Assembly: GCA_964496575.1 (NCBI GenBank)
Contig: CAZCAC010000065.1
Location: 1 to 48,796 of the forward strand
Reading direction: 5' to 3'
Source of the DNA: CAZCAC01 sp964496575
GTDB taxonomy: Bacteria > Planctomycetota > UBA1135 > GCA-002686595
Length of the DNA stretch: 48,796 nt
Positions 7,902 to 16,742 of this stretch are shown here, piece after piece. Made by a program: the position numbers and the translations under genes. Position 1 is the first letter of the stretch. Each line of letters begins with the position of its first letter. The notes under the pieces were generated by a model. It ran no database searches. It saw nothing but the letters and a program-made list of their open reading frames with translations, and was not told where the DNA came from.

Positions 7902-9404
7902 TCAGGCGGTACAGGCGGGATCGACTCCCTGGCGCTCGCCGCGGTTCAGCGTGCGGTCGCCGGCGATGGCGTCGAGACGATCGTCGGTGATGTCGGACGT
8001 GGGGTACACGCCGGTGAAGCAAGCGTTGCAGAAGTCACACAGGCGCCGGTTGCCCCTTCGCGCCGCTTCGTTCATCCGTTCGCGGTCGAGGTACAAGAGG
8101 TGATCGACACCCAGCGACTCGGCGATCTCCTCGTTGGTTTTGCCGGAGGCGATGAATTCCGTCTTGGTCGCCATGTCGATGCCGTAGGGGCAGGGAGCGA
8201 CCAGCGGCGGCGAGGTGGAAGCGAGGTAGACCTTTCGCGCGCCCGCGGCCCGCACCATCTGCACGATACGTCGCGAGGTGTTGCCGCGCACGATCGAGTC
8301 GTCGACCAGCAGCACGTCCTTGCCCTCGAAGACGATGCGGATGGTGTTGAGCTTGCGCCGCACCGAGGAGCGGCGGCAGGACTGGTTGGGCATGATGAAG
8401 GTCCGGCCGATGTAACGGTTCTTCACCAGTCCTTCGCGGTAGGGGACCTCCAGGCCGAGAGCCATGGTCATCGCCGCGTCGCGGGCGGAGTCGGGGATCG
8501 GCACGACGGTGTCGGGCATCGGCGCGCCTTGCTCCTTCCATTGCTCGGCCAGGGCATGGCCGAAGCGTCGGCGGGTCTTGTAGACCGAGACGTCATCGAG
8601 CATCGAGTCGGGGCGCGCGAAGTACACCCACTCGAAGATGCAGGGGTGGTGAGGCTTGTCGGCCAGCTTCTTCGTGTGCAGGCGCCGCTCGTGATCGACG
8701 AAGATCGCCTCCCCGGGGCCGATGTCGAGTGTCTTGTTGTAGCCGTTGATGTCGAGCACCACGCTCTCGCTGGCGCAGGCGAACCAGTGCCCCTCCTCGG
8801 TCTCCTTCTCACCGAAGGTGATCGGCTTGATTCCGTACGGATCGCGGAAGGCGACCATGCCGACATCGGGCAGGATCGCGACCACCGAGAAGGCGCCCTT
8901 GAGCTGCTCGAACACCGCGCTGACCGCGTGAAAGATGTCCGGGGGCAAGATCTTCTTGGCCTCGCGCTCACGCAGGCGTTCGTCGAGCGCCTTGGCGAAG
9001 ACGAACAAGATCACCTCGAGGTCGCAGGAGGAGTTGAGCCGCGTCTGGTTCTGCTTGAAGAACCCCTCGACCACCTCGGCGTAGTTGCTGATGTTCCCGT
9101 TGTGGGCCATGGCAATGCCCACCGGGTAGGTCAGGTGGAAGGGCTGCGCATCGTCACCGCGGTTGCCGCCGATGGTGGGGTAGCGCACGTGCCCGACCCC
9201 GAGACTTCCCTTCAGCCGGCCCATGTTCCGCTCGTCGAAGACCTCGAGCACCAGCCCGAGCCCCTTCTTGACGTGGAACGCGTCGGTGAAGGTGATCATG
9301 CCGGTGGCGTCCTGCCCGCGGTGCTGCACCGCCAGGAGGCCTTCGTAGATCTCGCCGGCGACGTCGACGCCGTCGGGTCCGTAGGTACCGATGAATCCGC
9401 ACAT
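7902..9404 (-). CDS. purF: Amidophosphoribosyltransferase
   Basis: This 500-residue enzyme makes 5-phosphoribosylamine from PRPP and glutamine, the committed step of de novo purine synthesis. Start ATG 9404 places Cys at position 2 (MCGFIG), the N-terminal nucleophile freed by Met removal, so there is no propeptide to cleave as in B. subtilis PurF. The glutaminase half has QHRGQDATG and the synthase half the PRPP loop VLLVDDSIVRGNTS. Cysteines in CIFEWVYF, APCPYGIDM and CDFCNACF sit where Fe-S type PurF proteins have cluster ligands, so an oxygen-sensitive 4Fe-4S cluster is likely. The open frame extends 56 codons further upstream, but this extension is not PurF-like. Confidence 0.96.
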   Translation of the reverse strand: MCGFIGTYGPDGVDVAGEIYEGLLAVQHRGQDATGMITFTDAFHVKKGLGLVLEVFDERNMGRLKGSLGVGHVRYPTIGGNRGDDAQPFHLTYPVGIAMAHNGNISNYAEVVEGFFKQNQTRLNSSCDLEVILFVFAKALDERLREREAKKILPPDIFHAVSAVFEQLKGAFSVVAILPDVGMVAFRDPYGIKPITFGEKETEEGHWFACASESVVLDINGYNKTLDIGPGEAIFVDHERRLHTKKLADKPHHPCIFEWVYFARPDSMLDDVSVYKTRRRFGHALAEQWKEQGAPMPDTVVPIPDSARDAAMTMALGLEVPYREGLVKNRYIGRTFIMPNQSCRRSSVRRKLNTIRIVFEGKDVLLVDDSIVRGNTSRRIVQMVRAAGARKVYLASTSPPLVAPCPYGIDMATKTEFIASGKTNEEIAESLGVDHLLYLDRERMNEAARRGNRRLCDFCNACFTGVYPTSDITDDRLDAIAGDRTLNRGERQGVDPACTA

Positions 9405-9782
9405 GGAAGCTGAATCCGGCCCCGGAACCGCTTCTCCGGAGCCTGTCGAGGGAGGGGCAAGCCCCCAATCTATCCGATGCGGGGCACGGTTCGAGGTTCG
9501 GTGGGGGAGAAGTCTGCGGAGGGCGCGGTGGGGAAGAGGTGTGGGCCGTGTGCCAGGCGGGTGGCGGTTCAAGGGGTCAACCCGACGCGCCCGGAGTGGA
9601 AAGGGACACTAGACGCGCTCCAGGCAGCTCCAGAGGTGCTCCCGCGAGGCGGCAGGGCGTCACGACCGCAGCCCGGCAGTTGGCGAGAGCGCCTGAATCA
9701 CTACCCAGGTTGGCGAGAACGGGCATACTTGGAAGCTGTCGAAGAACCGGTCCGAAACTTCGCCGCCATGGAGGTGGTTGTA
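9405..9782. other. Divergent intergenic region between purF and the single-FG-GAP gene
   Basis: These 378 bases hold no convincing gene; open frames here are short and of biased composition. A small GGGG/CCCC hairpin lies near 9455-9470 in the purF leader. The downstream gene's Shine-Dalgarno GGAGG is at 9770-9774. I see no riboswitch-like structure. Confidence 0.6.
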
Positions 9783-11243
9783 ATGGGCTCCTACCGTTCG
9801 CTCGCACTGCTCGTCCTTCTCCCCTCTATCGGATTCTTCGATACGACCTGGGGGCCCGACGTCGAGGCAGATGTCGATTGCCATGAGGATCTCGATCACG
9901 CGACCGAGGCGCGCTCCGTCACGCCCGCTGTCGAGGACGGCGTGCCCGACGGGCTCTCCGCCAATGACTGGGCCAGCATTCGGGATGTGCACGAGGTGGA
10001 GTGTCACGTCGTCCATGCGACAGAGGGTGGCTTCCAGGCCCGCAATCCGGGGCAGCAGTGGCTGACGCACTTCGATGGCCGCGGTTTCCGGACGGAACCT
10101 GACGCGGGAGCGTGGACGTGGGGGCTGGAGCTCGTGAGCTACGGTTTTTCCGGCAACCTGCGGGTCGTGACCAAACCGAGAAGCCTGAGCGCCGAGGGAC
10201 AGCGGATGGCCTACGAGTGGGACGCGACTCTCGAGGAGTGGTACAAGAACGACACACGCGGCCTCGAGCATGGCTACATCGTCCACCAGCGCCCTGCTGC
10301 GGACGGCCTGGACGGAACGAGTCCGCTGACCTTCACGCTGGCCGTACGCGGTGGGCTGCGTCCCGTAGTGGATGCCGATGGGCGTGGTGTTCGCTTCTCG
10401 GGACAAGCCGGGGCGGAAGTTCTCACGTACACGGGTCTCAGCGTGGTAGATGCAAAGGGGCGAGAGCTGCAGGCAAGCTTCGCGCCCGTCGGTGACCGGT
10501 TGCGCCTCACGATCGATGATCGCGGTGCGTGCTATCCGGTGACGATCGATCCGATCGCGCAGCAGGCGTACCTCAAGGCCTCCAACGCTGACGCGTGGGA
10601 CTGCTTCGGGGACTCCGGGGCACTGTCGGGCGAGACTCTGGTGGGCGGGGCAGCCTGTGAGGACAGTTCCGCCGGGGGCGTGAACGGGAATCAGAGCGAC
10701 GATGGCGCTTCAGATGCTGGGGCGGCCTACGTCTTCGAGATTGGCCCCCCCGGCGTCGGCTATTGCTTCGGCGATCCGGGCAGCGGCACCCCCTGCCCCT
10801 GCTTCAACGACAACGATGGCAGTGTCCCGGGCTCGGGCTGCGCCAACGGAGTCTTTGCTTCAGGTGCCCTGCTCACCGGTAGCGGCGTCGCGAGCGTCAG
10901 TGCCGACACGCTAGTCCTGTCCGCCACCGGTTTGGATCCCAACAACAGCGGCCTCTACTTCCAGGCCGACAACGACCTCTCCCCCGGCACCGTCTGGGGT
11001 GACGGCCTGCGCTGCGCCGGCGGCCAGCTGAAGCGCCTCGGTGTTCGCTTCTCGGACGCGAGCGGTGCCTCCGATACCTCCGCCTGGGCCACGCCGATCT
11101 CGGTGAAGGCCGGCAACGTCAACGCGGGAGACACCAAGCGCTACCAGCTCTGGTACCGCGACACCTCCGGCGGTCAGCCCTGCGGCGTCGGCGTCAACGA
11201 CTTCAACGCCTCCAACGGCTATGAAATCGTCTGGCTGCCCTGA
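9783..11243 (+). CDS. Secreted protein with one FG-GAP unit and a YCFGD C-terminal module
   Basis: This 486-residue protein starts at ATG 9783, six to eight bases after GGAGG, with a short hydrophobic signal (SLALLVLLPSIGFF). Residues ~40-250 form a beta-rich region with GFQARNPGQQWLTHFDGRG that I associate with integrin-like FG-GAP proteins. Then comes one FG-GAP-style unit (AYLKASNADAWDCFGD ... ACEDSSAGGVNGNQSDDG ... GAAYVF), where such proteins usually carry five to seven in tandem. The last ~160 residues are the Cys-rich YCFGD module also found at 42.1-42.6 kb. It is probably exported and surface-exposed. The lone repeat, ending directly in the module, suggests repeat loss by internal deletion. 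Confidence 0.8.
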   Translation: MGSYRSLALLVLLPSIGFFDTTWGPDVEADVDCHEDLDHATEARSVTPAVEDGVPDGLSANDWASIRDVHEVECHVVHATEGGFQARNPGQQWLTHFDGRGFRTEPDAGAWTWGLELVSYGFSGNLRVVTKPRSLSAEGQRMAYEWDATLEEWYKNDTRGLEHGYIVHQRPAADGLDGTSPLTFTLAVRGGLRPVVDADGRGVRFSGQAGAEVLTYTGLSVVDAKGRELQASFAPVGDRLRLTIDDRGACYPVTIDPIAQQAYLKASNADAWDCFGDSGALSGETLVGGAACEDSSAGGVNGNQSDDGASDAGAAYVFEIGPPGVGYCFGDPGSGTPCPCFNDNDGSVPGSGCANGVFASGALLTGSGVASVSADTLVLSATGLDPNNSGLYFQADNDLSPGTVWGDGLRCAGGQLKRLGVRFSDASGASDTSAWATPISVKAGNVNAGDTKRYQLWYRDTSGGQPCGVGVNDFNASNGYEIVWLP

Positions 11244-11317
11244 TATGGATGCCGTGTTCTTGATTGGAGTGTCAACGCTTGATTGACGGGTCCACGCTCT
11301 GATCTACTCGCCCCCTC

Positions 11318-13438
11318 CTACCAGTAGCGTCGTCGCCGCCGAGGCCTCTTCTTCTTCCTCTTCGCGGGTTTGTCCGGCTCCCCGCCCTCGAGGAAGATGC
11401 CGGACTTCCTGCAGAGGCGAATGACCTCGGCGCGCTTCGCCGGGTCGAGGAGGAGGGTAGAGGGGCTGACGAGCTCGACGCGGCGGCCCGCGGCGGAGCG
11501 TATGCGGGCCGCGGTGTCCTCGTCGGGGCAGCGCACGACGAGGGCGGGCTCGAGGGAAAGGCGGCGGCACTCGTCGAACCAGACACCGATCTCGTGCTCG
11601 ACGTTGCGCGGGATGCCGGTGGTGCTGGCGTCGGCCAAGGTCGACAGAACCTCCTCCCGCGCGAGGCCGGCATTGGCGGCCGCGTGGATCGAGGCGGCGG
11701 TGATTCGGAAGAGCGTTCCCACACCGCTACCCAGGCGTTCGGCGAAGCGGACGATCGAGGCCTCGAGCGCGGGGGAGGGGGCGAGGAAGACGATCTCGAA
11801 GTCCGGCTGTATGCGCACCGGCCGGTCGTCGGAGGCTTCGCCGCTGTAGCGCAGATCGTCGGTCAGTCGCAGGAGCCAGCGACCGGTATCGGTGAGCTCG
11901 ATGGTGAAGAGCCCTTCGTCGGTCCAGCCGGTGCGCACGCCCCCGAAGCGCATCAGGCGCTCCCAGAGGAATCTCGAGAGAGCGCTGGCCCACCGCTCCT
12001 CCAGCTCCTCCTCCGTAGGTGTGTCCCCGTAGTAGCCGCGCCGGGCCAACGGTTCGACCTCGGGGGGATTCCGAAAGGGCGAATGCCCCTCGAGGATGTG
12101 GCGCACGAAGTGGGCTCGTGGCAGAACGTGACCGCGATCGAGGAGGCGCATCGACTCCGCGACAACCCGCGCCGCGTCCTTCGAAGAGCCGAGCTCCGGG
12201 CCACTATAGGGCAGGAACTCCGTGCTTGTGGGCGGGTCGAAATCCCAGTGGAGATCATTCCCGTCCTCCTCCTCCTCGGAGTCCGAGTCCAGAGGCGCAC
12301 GCATCGGTTCGAGGAGCAGCTCCAGGCGTTCGCGGGGCGGCCGGGCGAGCCAGTCCCGGCCTTCCGCGGTGAGCTCCAGTCGGAGAGACTTCCCCGAGGT
12401 GCCCGTCTCGGTGAGCAGCTCCCGCTCCAGGGCCAGATTCCGCGCATCGTTCACGCGCGTCTCCAGGAGCCACTCGGTGTCTCCCTCGGATCCGCCCATC
12501 AGGTCCGGCAGGGCGAGGAGCGAGGCCTCCACCTCGCGCTGGGCCTTCGCGAACAAGGCGCGATCGTTGCTCCGTAGCCGCAACGGCTCGGAGGCCGCGA
12601 CGAGGAGTTGCGTCACGTCTTCCAGACCCCAAGGCGTGTCGAAAGTCCTGACCACCGAGTCGGGATCCACCGGCTCGGGCCACGGTGTTGGCGTTCGATT
12701 CCACCGCTCCGCCACGGGCGGCCAGAGCGTCAGCGCCGGAGATAGCGTCTCCGGGTCGAGGGTCGGGAAGGCGAGGGCGTACCGCACCGCCGCGTAGATC
12801 GCGGCGCCGATTCGAGCCTTGGCCCTCCGGCCCAGGTGCTTCCGCAGCTCGACGAACGCCACCGGCCGAGTCTGGGAGGCGAGCGCCGCGAGGAGCGTAC
12901 CGGTGTCCGCGGCGGTGTGGGGGCCGGTGAGCACCGGTTCGGTGTCGCTCTGCTGCTGGCGGTACGGGAGTTCTGCCACCACCCGGTCCCGCTCCCACCC
13001 AGTCGGATCCTCCGCTTCCATGAAACCGCGCAGGTGGGCGACCGAGGTCAGCATCGAGAGCATGCGCCACTCGCTGCCGTAGCCGTACCGGTCGTACTCG
13101 CCGATCAAGAGGTCGCGCTCCTCGCGAGTGAAGTTCGCAGAGAGATGGTTCCTCAGGACGGACGGCGTGGGATCCGGCCAGAGGGGAAAGCGGGCCATGG
13201 CCCGCAAGGCCTTGGACGTTTCTCGGAACTCTTCATGCAGGCGTACGCGGCCCGGTTTGGCGAAGGGCTGCAGCACTTTCACCTTGACGAGCTTCTCGAG
13301 GTCGGCTCCGAAGTGCCCATCATCGATCGGCTCCTGTGGCTTGAGCTGACACAGGATGACACGCGTCTCTGGCTCGAGCTCCTCCAGGTGCTTGGCGTAG
13401 TCGAGGAACCGCGCCCAATCGATGTCGTAGAGCTTCAC
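11318..13438 (-). CDS. XPB-associated protein with helicase-associated C-terminal domain
   Basis: This 706-residue protein begins at GTG 13438, one base after the TAG stop of the XPB helicase gene, with AGGAG about 11 bases upstream, so the two are translationally linked. Residues ~20-400 are helical and winged-helix-like. Residues ~545-700 (VRIQPDFEIVFLAPSP, FRITAASIHAA, VWFDECRRL, RCPDEDTAARI) match the helicase C-terminal domain 3 type also seen at the XPB N-terminus here. The tail is extremely basic (KRKKKRPRRRRRYW), probably for nucleic-acid contact. No Walker motifs are seen, so it is not itself a helicase. Mycobacterium tuberculosis carries an analogous protein (Rv0862c) next to its XPB (Rv0861c). 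The role is probably in DNA repair with XPB. Confidence 0.8.
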   Translation of the reverse strand: MKLYDIDWARFLDYAKHLEELEPETRVILCQLKPQEPIDDGHFGADLEKLVKVKVLQPFAKPGRVRLHEEFRETSKALRAMARFPLWPDPTPSVLRNHLSANFTREERDLLIGEYDRYGYGSEWRMLSMLTSVAHLRGFMEAEDPTGWERDRVVAELPYRQQQSDTEPVLTGPHTAADTGTLLAALASQTRPVAFVELRKHLGRRAKARIGAAIYAAVRYALAFPTLDPETLSPALTLWPPVAERWNRTPTPWPEPVDPDSVVRTFDTPWGLEDVTQLLVAASEPLRLRSNDRALFAKAQREVEASLLALPDLMGGSEGDTEWLLETRVNDARNLALERELLTETGTSGKSLRLELTAEGRDWLARPPRERLELLLEPMRAPLDSDSEEEEDGNDLHWDFDPPTSTEFLPYSGPELGSSKDAARVVAESMRLLDRGHVLPRAHFVRHILEGHSPFRNPPEVEPLARRGYYGDTPTEEELEERWASALSRFLWERLMRFGGVRTGWTDEGLFTIELTDTGRWLLRLTDDLRYSGEASDDRPVRIQPDFEIVFLAPSPALEASIVRFAERLGSGVGTLFRITAASIHAAANAGLAREEVLSTLADASTTGIPRNVEHEIGVWFDECRRLSLEPALVVRCPDEDTAARIRSAAGRRVELVSPSTLLLDPAKRAEVIRLCRKSGIFLEGGEPDKPAKRKKKRPRRRRRYW

Positions 13439-13439
13439 C

Positions 13440-15128
13440 CTACGCTTTCTCCTGGACCTCGGAGGGCTCGCGGTCGACGAGCCGATACTCGTATCCTTGC
13501 TCGCACAAGAAGAGCTGCCGGTGCAGCGCAAAAGTCTGTTCTTTCGTATTGCGCGAGACGAGGGTGTAGAAGCGTGCCTGGTTCACACCCTTCTTGGGGC
13601 GGAGGATGCGCCCCAGCCGTTGCGCCTCTTCTTGACGCGAACCGAAGGTTCCGGAGACCTGGATGGCCAGCGAGGCGTCGGGCAGATCCACCGCGAAGTT
13701 GGCGATCTTCGACACGACGAGCAAGCGTCGCGTACCGGCACGGAACTCACGGTAGAGCTTTTCGCGCAGCTTCTGCGAGCTCGTGCCGGTCAGGACCGGC
13801 TCCCCCAGCTCCTCGGCGATGAGTCGTACCTGGTCGACGTACATCCCGATCACGATCGCCTGGTCGTCGGGATGCTGGCTCAGGACCTCCCGCACGACGT
13901 CCACCTTGAGGGAGTTCTCGGCGGCGATTCGAAACTTGGCGCGCTCCGAGGCCTGGATGTATTCGCGGTGCTCGGCCGGCGGCAGGGGCAGGCGAATCTC
14001 CGTGCAGACGGCCCTCGCGATCCACCCCTGACTCTCGAGCTCCTTCCAGGGCACGTCGATGCACTTGGGCCCGATCAGCGCAAAGACCTCATCCTCGAGG
14101 CCGTCCTCGCGTACCAGCGTCGCGGTCAAACCCAGCCGGCGTCGCGCCTGCAGATCCGCGGTCCGTTGAAAAACCGGCGCGGGCAGGAGGTGTACTTCGT
14201 CGTACACGATCAAGCCCCAGTTGCGTCGTCCGAACAGATCCATGTGACGCATGCGCCCGTCCTTCCCGCGGTGGGTGAGGATCTGATACGTGGCCACGGT
14301 GACCGGCGCGATCTCCTTGCGGTGACCGCTGTACTCGGCGATCTGATCCGCCTCGAGGGTGGTCTTGTCGAGCAGCTCGTCGAGCCACTGGCGCACCGCG
14401 GTCACGCTCGTGGTCAGGATCAGGGTCGACGTCTGCAACGCGGTCATGCAGGCCATGCCCACCACCGTCTTGCCGGCTCCGCACGGCAAGACCACGACGC
14501 CTTGTCCTCCGCGCTCGGACCCCACGGCGTGAAAGGCCTCCATCGCTTGGCTCTGGTAGCCTCGCAGCGAGAACTCCTCGCCCGCGAGGGTCCGCTCGTT
14601 CAGCGCCAGCGCGAGAGCCTCACCTTCGGCGAAACCGGCGCGATCGCGGACGGGGAGGCCGAGCTTGATGAGGGAGCGCTTCAGCTTGCCGCGCACCTCG
14701 TCGGCGATGCGGAACGAGCGCATCGACGCGCGGGGGCCCAGCAGATCGGTGAGATCCCGCATGGCCGCGAGCTCATTCGCCAGACCGACACTTTCCGCCT
14801 CGAGGAGGAGCCCCTCCTCCTCCGCTCGCCGCAGCACCAGCTGCCCGAATCGAGTCCCCAGGCTCGCGATCTCGCGCAGCACGTGGTCGGGGACCGGATA
14901 ACGCGCGAACTCCGTCAAGGTGTCGGTGATGCGCTCCACGGACACTCCCGCGGAGCACGCGTTCCAGATCGAGAGGGGAGTGATCCGGTACGTATGGACG
15001 TGCTCGGGTGACTTGACGAGGTCGGCGAAGGCCAGGAGCCGTCCCCGCACCTCGGCGTGGGCGGGGCTGGCCACCTCCAAGAGGACGGTGAAGTCACCCT
15101 GGACGATCAGGGGGGCGTCGGCGGGCAT
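13440..15128 (-). CDS. XPB/Rad25-family 3'-5' DNA helicase
   Basis: This 562-residue superfamily 2 helicase is the bacterial counterpart of eukaryotic TFIIH subunit XPB. The N-terminal ~135 residues are the helicase-associated/damage-recognition-like domain. Walker A is GAGKT (217-221), the DEAD-box motif is DEVH (310-313), and the diagnostic RED motif follows at 340-342 (TATLVREDG). Motif VI is QEEAQRLGRILRPKKG near 505-520. Length and motif spacing match bacterial XPB. It unwinds or remodels DNA during repair or transcription-coupled processes. The next gene starts one base after its stop and encodes its usual partner. Confidence 0.95.
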   Translation of the reverse strand: MPADAPLIVQGDFTVLLEVASPAHAEVRGRLLAFADLVKSPEHVHTYRITPLSIWNACSAGVSVERITDTLTEFARYPVPDHVLREIASLGTRFGQLVLRRAEEEGLLLEAESVGLANELAAMRDLTDLLGPRASMRSFRIADEVRGKLKRSLIKLGLPVRDRAGFAEGEALALALNERTLAGEEFSLRGYQSQAMEAFHAVGSERGGQGVVVLPCGAGKTVVGMACMTALQTSTLILTTSVTAVRQWLDELLDKTTLEADQIAEYSGHRKEIAPVTVATYQILTHRGKDGRMRHMDLFGRRNWGLIVYDEVHLLPAPVFQRTADLQARRRLGLTATLVREDGLEDEVFALIGPKCIDVPWKELESQGWIARAVCTEIRLPLPPAEHREYIQASERAKFRIAAENSLKVDVVREVLSQHPDDQAIVIGMYVDQVRLIAEELGEPVLTGTSSQKLREKLYREFRAGTRRLLVVSKIANFAVDLPDASLAIQVSGTFGSRQEEAQRLGRILRPKKGVNQARFYTLVSRNTKEQTFALHRQLFLCEQGYEYRLVDREPSEVQEKA

Positions 15129-15182
15129 GGCCGCGAAGGGTACACCCGAGATGCCGCGCGGAGGTACCCCGTCACCCGACTT

Positions 15183-15575
15183 CTAGCCACTTACGGCACC
15201 GCGAGCGCCTCGCTTCAGCCACTGGCGCAAGACCAGCCAGCTCACCCCGGAGAAAACCAACAGGCCGAATCCCCAGAAGGAGGTGAAGAAGGACTGCTGG
15301 AGCCCCTCCGCCACCATCCTCGGCGAGATCACCTCGGCCTCCCGGATCACGGTGAGAGACCTGTAGATGCCGAGGCACTGCCCCATGAAGCCGAGCAGCG
15401 CGGCGATCACTCCCCAGAAGAGGATCGCGTGCACGTTGCGTTCGATGGTCCGGGCGAAGTCGACGTTCCGGGAGCGCAGGAGTGTCGTCGCGCGGATCAC
15501 CAGGGCGATGATCAGCACGGAGAGGGCCAGGAGCACTAGTCCGACGAGGCCCGATTGTTTCAGGAAGAGCAGCAT
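15183..15575 (-). CDS. Small MotA/TolQ/ExbB-like membrane protein
   Basis: This 130-residue integral membrane protein has three predicted helices: ~8-28 (LVGLVLLALSVLIIALVI), ~46-65 (LFWGVIAALLGFMGQCLG) and ~95-115 (FWGFGLLVFSGVSWLVL). The stretch ISPRMVAEGLQQSFFTSFWGFG resembles the second conserved block of MotA/TolQ/ExbB proton-channel proteins, where a gating loop precedes the last helix. Start ATG 15575 is chosen because the longer open frame upstream is a Ser/Arg/Pro shadow. It is the third gene of a PadR-led cluster. No ExbD/TolR partner is visible, so an energising role is uncertain. Confidence 0.7.
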   Translation of the reverse strand: MLLFLKQSGLVGLVLLALSVLIIALVIRATTLLRSRNVDFARTIERNVHAILFWGVIAALLGFMGQCLGIYRSLTVIREAEVISPRMVAEGLQQSFFTSFWGFGLLVFSGVSWLVLRQWLKRGARGAVSG

Positions 15576-15630
15576 GGTTCTCGTGGGTAGGGGTCTTCGA
15601 TGAGGAATCGGGGGGATCGGTCCCGGGGGT

Positions 15631-16371
15631 TCAGAGCTCGAGCAGGAGCGCCATCTCGCGCTCCTCGATACGGGCGACTCGCCGCGAGAAGAGGTACCAG
15701 GCGAAAGCGCAGAGAACCGCTCCGAGAGTGGCCAGGCCGAAGAGGGCCGAGCTCTCGCGCAGCCAGACGAGCTGGTACTGGAGCCAGGCCTCCGGGACGT
15801 CCCGGTCGGAGCTCCAGCTGGCGACGAGAGCGAGGTGAGCACCCACCAGCGCGAGCCCGAGCTGCGCGCCGGCGATGGCGAGGAGGCTGCCCAGACCGCG
15901 GCGCAACCGTCGCGGGTGGTGGTCCTGCTTGAGGTGCAGTGAGTAGAAACGCTCGACGGCGATCACCGCGCCGGCCAGGAAGAGGACGAGGAGCGGCCAG
16001 GCGAAGGGGCCGGCGTCACCGAAGATGTTCTCCGACATCGCCAGCTGGAAACCCAGCCAGGCGAAGGTGAACGCGCAGAGGGCCAGCATCGTGCGCTCGA
16101 TCTTCGTCCGCGTGCCTTCGGAGACGCGGTCCAGGACGCGTCGTACGAAGCTGCCGTGTACCTGGACCAGCGCGGAGAGCGACTCGGAGTCGGCGGAGAC
16201 GAACGAGAGCGCCCGCTCGTGCGCCTCCTCCTCGGACTGCCCGGTCTCCCGGCTGACCTGGTAGATGTCCTCCAGGTCAGCGGCGAGCTCGAGCAGGATC
16301 CGCGCCCGCGCCGGCTGCGGCACCTCGAGGCGCTCGTTCAGCTCGGCGAGCACGTCGCGGAAGCGGCTCAC
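15631..16371 (-). CDS. PadR-linked membrane protein with helical cytoplasmic N-domain
   Basis: This 246-residue protein starts at GTG 16371, overlapping the PadR stop (GTGA). Residues 1-60 are a charged helical region (LAELNERLEVPQPARARILLELAADLEDIY style), similar to the N-domains of membrane proteins commonly paired with PadR regulators. Four membrane helices follow at ~100-120, 125-150 (ending AVIAVERFYSLHL, like ExbB/TolQ helix 1), 165-190 and 215-235. The ExbB-like segment suggests it belongs with the MotA/TolQ/ExbB-like protein downstream. Substrate and function are unknown. Expression is probably repressed by the PadR protein. Confidence 0.75.
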   Translation of the reverse strand: MSRFRDVLAELNERLEVPQPARARILLELAADLEDIYQVSRETGQSEEEAHERALSFVSADSESLSALVQVHGSFVRRVLDRVSEGTRTKIERTMLALCAFTFAWLGFQLAMSENIFGDAGPFAWPLLVLFLAGAVIAVERFYSLHLKQDHHPRRLRRGLGSLLAIAGAQLGLALVGAHLALVASWSSDRDVPEAWLQYQLVWLRESSALFGLATLGAVLCAFAWYLFSRRVARIEEREMALLLEL

Positions 16372-16715
16372 GGCTGCTCCTCCAGGGCGGCGCTCTGGAA
16401 GTGCTGGATGAACTGCCGCCAGCTCTCCCGCTGGGCCGACGCGAAGGTCTGTCCGGCCTCGGTCAGCGCGTAGCTCTTGCGCCTGCCGCGCGGCCCCTCG
16501 TTCGACCAGTTCCCCTCGATCAGCCCGTCCTTCTCCAGCTTGTGCAGGATCGGATAGAGCGTGCCGTGCTTGAAGGTGAAGAAGCCCCCGCTGCGCTCCT
16601 CGAGGTCGAGAGCGATCTGGTAGCCGTGGCGCGCCCCCCGGGCCAGGGTGGCCAGGATCAGCGCTTCGTTGCAGCTGCGCGTGAGACTCGGGGTCTCGAC
16701 CTCGGGTTGGCTCAT
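16368..16715 (-). CDS. PadR-family transcriptional regulator
   Basis: This 115-residue protein is a winged-helix repressor of the PadR family. The motif run ARHGYQIALDLE, FKHGTLYPILHKLEKDGLI and GRRKSYALTEAG is classic for the family, followed by a C-terminal dimerisation helix. Start ATG 16715 (MSQPEVE) fits the family length. It overlaps the next membrane-protein gene by three bases. A palindrome matching PadR operators lies 28-48 bases upstream, implying autoregulation and control of both membrane genes. PadR proteins typically respond to phenolics, drugs or membrane stress; the ligand here is unknown. Confidence 0.93.
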   Translation of the reverse strand: MSQPEVETPSLTRSCNEALILATLARGARHGYQIALDLEERSGGFFTFKHGTLYPILHKLEKDGLIEGNWSNEGPRGRRKSYALTEAGQTFASAQRESWRQFIQHFQSAALEEQP

Positions 16716-16742
16716 GGGACATCGGTGATGTGTCGGCGCTCG

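Noticed and set aside
11244..11317. GTCAA/TTGAC hairpin between convergent genes as a terminator
   Set aside because: The stem is only 5 bp, AT-rich and lacks a T-run.
13497..15011. 504-codon plus-strand frame opposite XPB
   Set aside because: Antisense shadow; XPB motifs are intact on the minus strand.
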